Source: Wuchereria bancrofti
Lineage: Eukaryota; Nematoda; Chromadorea; Rhabditida; Onchocercidae
Direction of reading: 5' to 3'
Length of the DNA: 14,383 bases
NCBI GenBank assembly: GCA_005281725.1
Contig: SSBO01000069.1
Span: forward strand, 1-14,383
Below are positions 9,360 through 14,383 of the stretch, in pieces. The first letter of the stretch is position 1. Every line of letters starts with the position of its first letter. The notes under the pieces were generated by a model. The model saw only the letters and a list, made by a program, of their open reading frames with translations. It did no database searches and was not told the origin of the DNA. Both the position numbers and the translations under genes were made by a program.

Positions 9360-9497
9360 TTAATGAAATCCTGTAAAAAATTGTCGTCTTTGCAAACACA
9401 ATGCAAATTGATTGTAAAATGTGGCAGATGAAAGTGTCAATTTCAATTTGATAAAATATATTATAGGTGCACCAAGTATTTTAGGCCCCGGTAAACC
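9360..9497 (-). CDS. Third copy of the 7015-7152 exon (linked copy)
   Basis: The sequence matches 7015-7152 at offset 2345. This copy is continuous with the upstream exons at 9588-9711 and 10142-10262, so it is the one to use in a gene model of this region. Confidence 0.45.
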   Translation of the reverse strand, partial: GLPGPKILGAPIIYFIKLKLTLSSATFYNQFALCLQRRQFFTGFH

Positions 9498-9587
9498 CTA
9501 AAAAACATATGATTACAAGACAACAGAAAGCAAAAAGAGATTGAATGCAAAACAAAATTTGATAAAATTACAAAAAAAAAATATTAC

Positions 9588-9711
9588 GTTTCGAGCTAAT
9601 TCAAGTGCTTCTTGGCTTTCTAAATCTACATTTGCTAGCTCAAAAGCTAACTTTTTGTAATGAGCTTGTAATCGCATTAGAACTCTTGACATATGTCGAT
9701 GAGTATATGCT
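9588..9711 (-). CDS. Third copy of the 7243-7366 exon (linked copy)
   Basis: The sequence matches 7243-7366 at offset 2345. It is separated from the upstream exon at 10142-10262 by a 430-bp intron with a consensus donor and acceptor and matching phase 2. Reading across the junction gives NKIEEK followed by AYTHRHMSR without interruption, which is good support for a real gene. Confidence 0.62.
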
Positions 9712-9928
9712 CTAAAATAGGTCAAAATTTAAAGGTAAATATTTTTCAAACCTAATCCAACATAAGAAGTAAGCAATAATTTTTCCTGAAATTAAAAATG
9801 TTCAAATTCAGACTGTTTAATAATTCATTGCGACATATTTACTAATATGTGTCACAAAGTCCCGCATCGTCACACAGTTTTCCAAAAATAAAAAAAAGCT
9901 CAAAATGTATTTTATCTTTTTATCTATT

Positions 9929-10024
9929 TCACTAATCTATCGATAGCTTATTACCCCACAAATAAGCACTGACGGTAGATTATTACTCTAATAATAAGCA
10001 GTGACGATAGCTTATTACTTTCAT
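9929..10024. repeat. 32-bp tandem repeat, three units, with hairpin
   Basis: Units start at 9929, 9961 and 9993. CGATAGCTTATTAC is identical in the first and third units (9941-9954 and 10005-10018), and the middle unit has GGTAGATTATTAC at that place. In the third unit AATAAGC (9993-9999) and GCTTATT (10010-10016) form a perfect 7-bp stem around a 10-base loop. The repeat lies inside the 430-bp intron of the unrecognised minus-strand gene. Confidence 0.75.
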
Positions 10025-10141
10025 ATTTAATGATGCCTTAAACACTGATGCCTTTTTAGGAATATTTTAAAAAATATTTTTGAGAAAAAAAACTACAAAA
10101 AATGCATTAAGAAATCCTACCATAATCAACTCTCGATTTAC

Positions 10142-10262
10142 TTTTCTTCAATTTTATTTTGAATTGTTCTACGACCTAGTTGACCTTTCAAAACATATTC
10201 GTTCACCCAAACACGATCACGTAAGCTTTCTAACATATCACAGCCGTCATTAATGCCAAACA
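10142..10262 (-). CDS. Internal exon of an unrecognised protein
   Basis: The acceptor ATATTTTGCAG precedes 10262. The frame (entry phase 1) reads VFGINDGCDMLESLRDRVWV, then NEYVLKGQLGRRTIQNKIEE, and ends in phase 2 at AAAA|GTAAAT. Both phases fit the neighbouring exons at 10676-10772 and 9588-9711. The product looks soluble and mixed-charge with no transmembrane stretch. If the donor is ignored, the frame would stop at the TAA that overlaps it. I do not recognise the family. Confidence 0.62.
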
Positions 10263-10388
10263 CTGCAAAATATATTAAGCAGAAATATATTAAGCAAAAA
10301 AAAAAAAATAAATTAGGCTATGATAGTTCATTCGTATATGAAATAGTAATTTAAAAAAATTAACTCTATCTCTTATCCGTTAATTTTC

Positions 10389-10540
10389 AACATGCTTAAT
10401 GTTTGTCATGAAAAATTTAATTTCTTTATAATAAATAAAATATAGCTATTAGAAATTTCAGGAAATATTCGCAATTTTTAATTTATTGAGAATATAAAAA
10501 AATAAAACCATACAGCATAGACCAGAACTTGAATGTTGCT
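10389..10540. repeat. 152-bp contig-end overlap, copy 1
   Basis: The block starts AACATGCTTAATGTTTGTCA and ends GAATGTTGCT, and is repeated at 10542-10693 straight after the N. It is the shortest of the four overlaps. Confidence 0.92.
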
Positions 10541-10541
10541 N
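10541..10541. other. Assembly gap (single N)
   Basis: The N separates two contigs whose ends share 152 bases. Confidence 0.95.
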
Positions 10542-10693
10542 AACATGCTTAATGTTTGTCATGAAAAATTTAATTTCTTTATAATAAATAAAATATAGCT
10601 ATTAGAAATTTCAGGAAATATTCGCAATTTTTAATTTATTGAGAATATAAAAAAATAAAACCATACAGCATAGACCAGAACTTGAATGTTGCT
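10542..10693. repeat. 152-bp contig-end overlap, copy 2
   Basis: This equals 10389-10540 and continues into unique sequence from 10694, which carries the complete exon at 10676-10772. Confidence 0.92.
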
Positions 10694-10772
10694 GATAATC
10701 TAACTCTTCAATTCGAATATCCTCTTTTCGAAATGGTTTTCCAACAACAACAGGATGAAAGCTCAAACAATA
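10676..10772 (-). CDS. Internal exon of an unrecognised protein
   Basis: After the acceptor TTACATTTTCAG the phase 0 frame reads YCLSFHPVVVGKPFRKEDIR and IEELDYQQHSSS. A donor at 10675 (TTCTG|GTCTAT) ends the exon in phase 1, which is exactly what the next exon at 10262 needs. An alternative donor at 10661 (ATG|GTTTTA) is in phase 0 and would put the next exon out of frame. The segment has an HPVVVG strand-like core followed by charged residues. I do not know the family. Confidence 0.58.
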
Positions 10773-11306
10773 CTGAAAATGTAACATGTAAGCATATTAT
10801 AATTGTAATAAATTTCACAGATAATATTAAAAATGAAAGAAATTTCATTTAAGAAACATATTTTGTTCATATACACATAAGTAATATCATTTGATAAAGT
10901 TTTATCAGCTGGAACAATTAAATTAATAATGTTATGAGTATAAATGGAATATGTTTTTGATTGGCGTGTAAATTTGTTTCAGTTCTGTCAATTTCTATAA
11001 AATTTTAAGTACATAGTGTTTTATTATTACCCACTGAGAATACAAGGAAATCCCATAATAAATATGAGATAGTATGATTAAATTGAGGAATTTAATATTT
11101 TAAATTATAAAATAACTCGCAAATATGAGTGTTAATTTGTTTGATAAATTTTTTATGATAATATTATCAGTGGTGAAAAAAATCAAATATTAAATTATAG
11201 AATGCAAATAATTAAACGTAGCTTCAATAAAGTATCCAATTATTTGTATGAAAGCATTTAATAATTGTGTTTACTGATTTAAATAAATGAATAGAAATGT
11301 TTTACT
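10773..11306. other. AT-rich intron or intergenic stretch
   Basis: I see no exon in this stretch. It holds short A/T runs and scattered stops in every frame, and would be the intron between 11307-11457 and 10676-10772 if those belong to one gene. Confidence 0.55.
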
Positions 11307-11457
11307 TCACTTATAATTTGGCTGTTTTCGTAAGCCAACAATAACAGGTGCCTGTGGTATTGGATGAGGCTCAACAATTGGCATTTCAATTCCTGGTATT
11401 CCTATTGGTAAGCAACGCTTATTGGCATCTTCACAAATTGCATTGATGAGACGTAAT
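11307..11457 (-). CDS. Probable upstream exon of the unrecognised gene
   Basis: The acceptor GGCATTTAG precedes 11457. The frame reads RLINAICEDANKRCLPIG, then IPGIEMPIVEPHPIPQAP and VIVGLRKQPNYK, and meets TGA at 11307-11309. A donor (TATAA|GTGAAG) at 11310 would end the exon in phase 2, but the next exon at 10772 needs phase 0. Either this is the last exon of a separate gene or one base is missing. A missing base would be in line with the other frame breaks in the window. Composition and codon variety argue strongly for coding. The 95-codon + strand frame at 11422-11709 partly overlaps it in antisense and is likely a shadow. Confidence 0.5.
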
Positions 11458-12019
11458 CTAAATGCCGTAAGTAACGTGTCACGTGGTCATGTACACAGAC
11501 AATACTATGTGATGACTTCCAAATATCAGTTACTGTTGCACCTGTGCGCATTTGGCAAGCATAGAATTATACATAGGTCACAACCCAATGACTTCCTAAA
11601 CTATAATTCCTTTTTCAATTCCTTTGATCGCTTTCTTAACAATTACCAATCCCATGTAAATATATGGGATGCTAAAATTATTCCGCAAGAAAATCGCGGC
11701 AACGTATAAGGTACCTATCGAAGAAAGAAGCGCATCGAATAAACTGATGAAAATTCCGAATATCTTGAGAGATACATCACATCGCAAATTCTACTATTTC
11801 ATTAATTGTAATATGCCATTCTTATGGTACTTGTAATTCTGTTTTGATTTTCCTATTTCTACAAACACTAAAACGTTTTTATTTAGCCTAGAAGGTATAA
11901 CTTTTCGGAATTAAATGTACTAGTGATAGAACTGTATTGAGCAGAAATTTCAAACAACATGTATTTTAACCACGAATTGAACAGCACAATTAAATCACAT
12001 AAGTGTCAACAAAATTTTT
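11458..12019. other. Spacer between rps-4 and the downstream minus-strand exons
   Basis: These 562 bases separate the rps-4 stop from the next exon on the same strand. A minus-strand frame from about 11787 to 11596 encodes a hydrophobic stretch (LKIFGIFISLFDALLSSIGT and following) but has no ATG at its left end. A short ATG frame beginning near 11776 encodes an Arg/Ser-rich peptide starting MYLSRYSEFSSVYSMRFF, which looks like a mitochondrial presequence but meets a TAG at a possible donor. Either could be the first exon of the downstream gene, but I cannot confirm it. A same-strand spacing of this size is compatible with a nematode operon or with separate promoters. Confidence 0.35.
11878..11883 (-). 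promoter_or_regulatory. Candidate polyadenylation signal of rps-4
   Basis: An AATAAA hexamer on the minus strand lies about 140 bases downstream of the rps-4 stop codon and is the nearest one. Position and orientation fit a 3'-end signal. It is a short motif in AT-rich DNA, so the support is modest. Confidence 0.4.
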
Positions 12020-12149
12020 CTAAGCAGCTCTTTTCTGTGCGAGCCGACGATCCCGTTCTTCGGCAATAGTCAAACGGACACCTTTCGTCGGTCCTGGTAA
12101 GCTTACTATAGATTTAGTGCCTTTTCCAATAATAAATACGTTATTTAAC
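12020..12149 (-). CDS. rps-4: 40S ribosomal protein S4 (eS4), last exon
   Basis: The acceptor TCTTTTAG precedes 12149. The first base completes an Arg codon split by the intron. The exon encodes [19 protein letters not shown], then [20 protein letters not shown], and stops at TAG 12020-12022. This is the eS4 C-terminal tail, with the conserved F-x-I-G-K-G and I-A-E-E-R-D-R-R-L motifs. A small oddity is GPTKG where the family usually has a shorter RGKG-type turn. eS4 is a structural protein of the small ribosomal subunit. Confidence 0.95.
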
Positions 12150-12542
12150 CTAAAAGATAAGTGAATAAACACAAGGTATGATAACGGGAAAACTATAAAA
12201 CTGAACCAAAAACATTTCTTCCGAAAAAAATCAGCAACACATTATAAAATCATATTTAAAAACTGCTTCAGCTAAAGGAAGTCTATTTCTTAATATGAAA
12301 TACTGTTCGCAAGCACACTATTATTATTAATAGAAAAAAAAAACTAACCTAGACCCGTGGTTATGCCAACCAGGCCCCGGCCTTCTTTAATCATGTCTAT
12401 GGAGGGATATGTTGTGCCTCGCAAACAAAGTGTATGTTGAACTTACAGAATTTTAGAAATTCCACTTTTTTGAAACCTCAAAATTTTCTTAGGTATTTCA
12501 TTCAAAAGACATAATTTTTTCGAATTCCCCTCCTACACTTAC
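12150..12542 (-). other. Last rps-4 intron (393 bp) with a GC-rich island
   Basis: The intron has a consensus GTAAGT donor and a TTTTAG acceptor. Most of it is AT-rich, but about 12347-12430 on the + coordinates is strikingly GC-rich (GGCCCCGGCC and neighbours). It contains a perfect 5-bp stem, TGGTT-ATGCC-AACCA, at about 12358-12372. On the minus strand one frame is open for about 30 codons and ends near a GT donor. Ribosomal protein introns often host small nucleolar RNAs, but I see no clear C/D or H/ACA boxes, so the nature of the island is open. Confidence 0.5.
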
Positions 12543-12739
12543 CGAGTAGCAAACGAATGATCAGCAGCATCTTTAATGTGCACAATATCAAATGAGCCCG
12601 GATGCTTCTCACGATGTCCAACAATGCCTACACGACCCATGTTACGTCCACCTGTTACCATGCACAAATTACCTTGGTCGAATTTAACGTAATCACTCAT
12701 TTTACCGGTTGCAATATCCACCACTATTGTGTCATTTAC
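12543..12739 (-). CDS. rps-4: 40S ribosomal protein S4 (eS4), KOW-containing exon
   Basis: After TTTCAG the phase 0 exon reads [20 protein letters not shown], then [20 protein letters not shown], and ends at CG|GTAAGT (phase 2). The [15 protein letters not shown] segment is the KOW motif of eS4. It is followed by [13 protein letters not shown], a hallmark of the family, and FATR. Every residue of these hallmarks is intact and there are no frame breaks. Entry and exit phases agree with both neighbouring exons. Confidence 0.96.
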
Positions 12740-13046
12740 CTGAAATTTTCGAAAAGTGGCAAAACGCTAAACAAAAAGTTTTAGGAATAAAAGGAAAAAT
12801 GTGCAAAATCTAATTACCAGCAACCTTAATAATAACGCAGAAGATTAAAGAGACAGTTTCAATGACAAGGCCGTCTGAATAAACCGGCAAAAATAGCACA
12901 AAAGGACCACAAACTCTTCGATTCCTAAAGCCAAATTTAAGCTAATGTTCCCTCGCTTAACAAGCATGAATAATGTATTTACAAAACTTGGTTATTATTG
13001 CTAATAACACGTATCTTTTTTGAAAGAGCAAAATAGGGTAGCTAAC
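12740..13046 (-). other. rps-4 intron (307 bp)
   Basis: The donor is AAG|GTTAGC and the acceptor is AAATTTCAG. The middle part (about 12860-12960) is less AT-rich and has a small GCCG/CGGC stem around an 11-base loop. I see no exon or recognisable RNA. Confidence 0.7.
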
Positions 13047-13249
13047 CTTAACATGAGGATCTGGATAACGAATAGTTCGAGCATCGTGGGTAACAATAAA
13101 AGGTACGCCTTTTGGCCCAACGCATTTTTTCACTATTTTGCACAATTTAATATTTCCTTCCTGTTCTGTGATACGATGGGTAGCATAGCGTCCTTTTGCG
13201 TCATACAACAAGCGAAAAGTTTCGTTTGTCTTCTCGATTCTGATTACAT
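13047..13249 (-). CDS. rps-4: 40S ribosomal protein S4 (eS4), central exon
   Basis: The acceptor TATTTTTAG precedes 13249. With the G carried over, the exon begins [20 protein letters not shown]. It continues with [19 protein letters not shown] and [20 protein letters not shown], and ends in phase 0 at AAG|GTTAGC. The [12 protein letters not shown] block is diagnostic of eS4. This exon carries the central eS4 domain between the S4 RNA-binding fold and the KOW motif. The + strand frame at 13020-13253 is antisense to it and is a shadow. Confidence 0.96.
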
Positions 13250-13410
13250 CTAAAAATATTCAACAAAAAAAGATAAATCTATCACTATTAATCAAGCACC
13301 TGAAATGATTAAATCTGAACATACCCCACCTTATATAATGTAACACTCATCCAACCTTAAAATAAGAAATGGTTATGTAATGAAGAACAAATACTAGGAT
13401 AAATATATAC
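13250..13410 (-). other. rps-4 intron (161 bp)
   Basis: This short AT-rich intron has donor ATGG|GTATAT and acceptor TATTTTTAG. It splits an Asp codon after its first base. Nothing else is visible in it. Confidence 0.85.
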
Positions 13411-13599
13411 CCATAAATCCTGCAGGAAAACACATATCCGTCCGCACCTTTCCATCGACTTTGATTAAACGCTGTTTGCAAATCATGCGCGCTTCATTAT
13501 ATGTTAGTGCATACTTCAGTCGATTACGCAAAAACAATATCAATGGGAGCGATTCACGCAATTTATGTGGTCCACACCTTGGTCTGGGAGCAAAAACAC
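13411..13599 (-). CDS. rps-4: 40S ribosomal protein S4 (eS4), S4-domain exon
   Basis: After ATTACAG the exon needs one G from upstream to read [20 protein letters not shown]. It continues with [20 protein letters not shown] and [16 protein letters not shown], and exits in phase 1 at 13411. The segment from LRNRLKYAL to the VDGKVR loop is the S4-like RNA-binding domain of eS4. The four visible exons sum to 719 bases, which with about 24 N-terminal codons gives the usual eS4 length of about 263 residues. The missing start exon (the basic N-terminal segment) is not found between 13600 and the window end, so the gene is 5' partial here. Confidence 0.95.
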
Positions 13600-13608
13600 C
13601 TGTAATGA

Positions 13609-14160
13609 TTCATTTCAGTATGAAGACTAACTCTTCACGCAAATGATCATCAGTTTCCAATGTGTCTCTTTCATTACACTGAAAATGAGACCTTGTCTGA
13701 CTCCTTCCTTGTCCAAGTAACTTTTTTTTTCACACTTCAAATCATAAGATTATTTGAGGATAAAACTTGTGAAATTTCCAATGTAGCAATTTCAGAAAGT
13801 GCCGCGAAATATTTCTCATGCTTGTATCAAACGGCAATTCCATTAACTTCATCACTAGCTGTTGCATTTCAATTTTTTATCATTTTTCCACAACGGAACT
13901 GAACCTGAACGATTTCCCCTCCAAACAGGGAGATCCATCGAATAACCGTTACAAAACGATACATTACAACCAAATACTAATACCATTAAAAAAATTTCGA
14001 GAGGGTTTTACACTAAATGGAAATATGATTAACTCTCTTCATTTGTTAATACTAAAAGTAATGATTTGTTCCTTATCATTACCAATATTCACATGGATCA
14101 TCGGAATATGGCTCAATATTCAACGTCATTTCAAATCGATGGTGGACACTGGATGATAAA
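13609..14160 (-). other. Coding-like but frame-interrupted sequence of unknown origin
   Basis: This stretch is richer in GC than the intergenic DNA. On the minus strand it contains several short frames with varied composition. One at 14148-14083 reads VHHRFEMTLNIEPYSDDPCE, behind a TCATCCAG acceptor and ahead of a G|GTAATG donor. Two overlapping frames cover about 13970-13850, one with GYSMDLPVWRGNRSGSVPLW and one with GGEIVQVQFRCGKM. Another near 13865-13745 reads EMQQLVMKLMELPFDTSMRN. The last, just before the rps-4 acceptor, reads CNERDTLETDDHLREELVF. They do not join in phase without base changes at homopolymers. It may be the decayed or error-containing 3' end of another gene, or simply the first rps-4 intron. 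The + strand frames at 13660-13902 and 13818-14156 are equally unsupported. Confidence 0.3.
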
Positions 14161-14383
14161 ACAACCTAACACTCAACTACGTGCATCCATATCTACGCAT
14201 AGTTGAATCTTTTCTGCTAGACTGATTCACCCTTATTTTTGACATGTCTAAGCACAATGCGCATGCAACATCAGAAAATAATTCAATATTCAGATCATTT
14301 ACTGTTTAGTAATAGTGGATTTAACTAATATTTTCCTGTATAACAGATTTAATGACAAAACATTTATGTCTGAAGGAAAAGTT
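14161..14383. other. Unassigned right end
   Basis: I see no exon or motif in these last 223 bases. In particular, no sequence encodes the conserved basic start of eS4 (a Met-Ala-Arg-Gly-Pro type opening followed by Lys-Lys-His-Leu) on the minus strand. Confidence 0.6.

Larger units (their letters stand above)
8952..9744. repeat. Overlap copy of 6607-7399
   Basis: These 793 bases equal 6607-7399 (offset 2345) up to the end of that contig. The sequence then continues into unique DNA at 9745 (TTCAAACCTAATCC). This is the copy that links the 7243-7366 exon to the exons further right. Confidence 0.92.
10263..10675. other. Intron containing a contig junction
   Basis: This AT-rich sequence lies between two exons of the unrecognised gene. 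It contains the N at 10541 and a 152-bp overlap, 10389-10540 repeated at 10542-10693. After collapsing the overlap the real intron is about 260 bp. Positions 10523-10540 repeat the 3' end of the next exon and should be ignored. Confidence 0.8.

Noticed and set aside
3404..9711. Repeated identical exons suggesting recent gene amplification
   Set aside because: All copy boundaries coincide with Ns, the copies agree at homopolymers and share the same indels, so unmerged contigs explain them better than amplification.
11422..11709. 95-codon + strand frame
   Set aside because: Part of it is antisense to the better supported exon 11307-11457. The rest shows no known motif, and no acceptor or start context supports it.
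12347..12430. tRNA, 5S rRNA or spliceosomal RNA in the rps-4 intron
   Set aside because: I see no tRNA B-box (GGTTCRA), no 5S internal control region and no U1/U2/U4/U5/U6 core sequence.
13850..13970. Possible eIF4E-like C-terminal segment (SVPLWKNDKK followed by a helical stretch)
   Set aside because: The resemblance to the family's Leu-Trp motif is short, requires a base change to extend, and the other conserved tryptophans of the family are not found nearby.
13818..14156. 112-codon + strand frame, the longest listed, and its neighbour at 13660-13902
   Set aside because: The two overlap each other in different frames, have no motif and no splice context, and lie opposite minus-strand coding-like segments.
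13609..14160. Wolbachia-derived insertion upstream of rps-4
   Set aside because: This is plausible in filarial genomes, but no bacterial gene is recognisable and apparent splice sites are present. It cannot be supported without a search.
1..14383. CRISPR array, insertion sequence, phage or defence system
   Set aside because: There are no regularly spaced repeats with unique spacers, no transposase or terminal inverted repeats, and spliced eukaryotic genes dominate.

Overview
The window looks like a fragment of a draft nuclear genome from a small-intron, very AT-rich eukaryote, most likely a nematode (possibly filarial). Genes are split into exons of roughly 60-290 bp. Introns start with GT and end in pyrimidine-rich TTTCAG or TTTTAG acceptors. 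The clearest gene encodes cytosolic ribosomal protein eS4 (RPS4). There is no prokaryotic operon layout, Shine-Dalgarno pattern, CRISPR array or recognisable mobile element.

The dominant structural fact is that the sequence is a chain of unmerged assembly pieces. Runs containing N at 3794-3796, 7400, 8951 and 10541 separate five pieces, and each piece restarts inside sequence already given. 1521-3793 equals 3797-6069. 5828-7377 equals 7401-8950. 6607-7399 equals 8952-9744. 10389-10540 equals 10542-10693. The copies agree wherever I compared them, homopolymer lengths included, so the apparent tandem duplications are almost certainly artefacts. The non-redundant path is 1-3793, 6070-7399, 9745-10540 and 10694-14383, about 9.6 kb.

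On that path, from left to right: the 3' part of a ceramide synthase gene on the + strand (exons at about 2-62, 160-312 and 602-850), whose central catalytic coding part is absent; about 2.5 kb of AT-rich intergenic sequence with small tandem repeats and a perfect palindrome; then minus-strand exons of one or two proteins I do not recognise. These are a terminal exon at 3404-3690, a weak candidate at 6261-6354, and a phase-compatible exon chain at 10676-10772, 10142-10262, 7243-7366 and 7015-7152, probably preceded by 11307-11457. Next is rps-4 on the minus strand, with coding exons 13411-13599, 13047-13249, 12543-12739 and 12020-12149. Its phases all agree and it lacks only the short first exon. 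The right end (13610-14383) is more GC-rich, with coding-like but frame-interrupted sequence that I cannot assign.

Ceramide synthase makes (dihydro)ceramide at the ER. eS4 is a small-subunit ribosomal protein. The arrangement suggests no shared pathway. The + strand ceramide synthase and the - strand genes converge on the AT-rich intergenic stretch. I found no convincing new biological system here. What deserves a second look is the assembly structure, several single-base frame breaks, a GC-rich island inside the last rps-4 intron, and the unidentified multi-exon gene.
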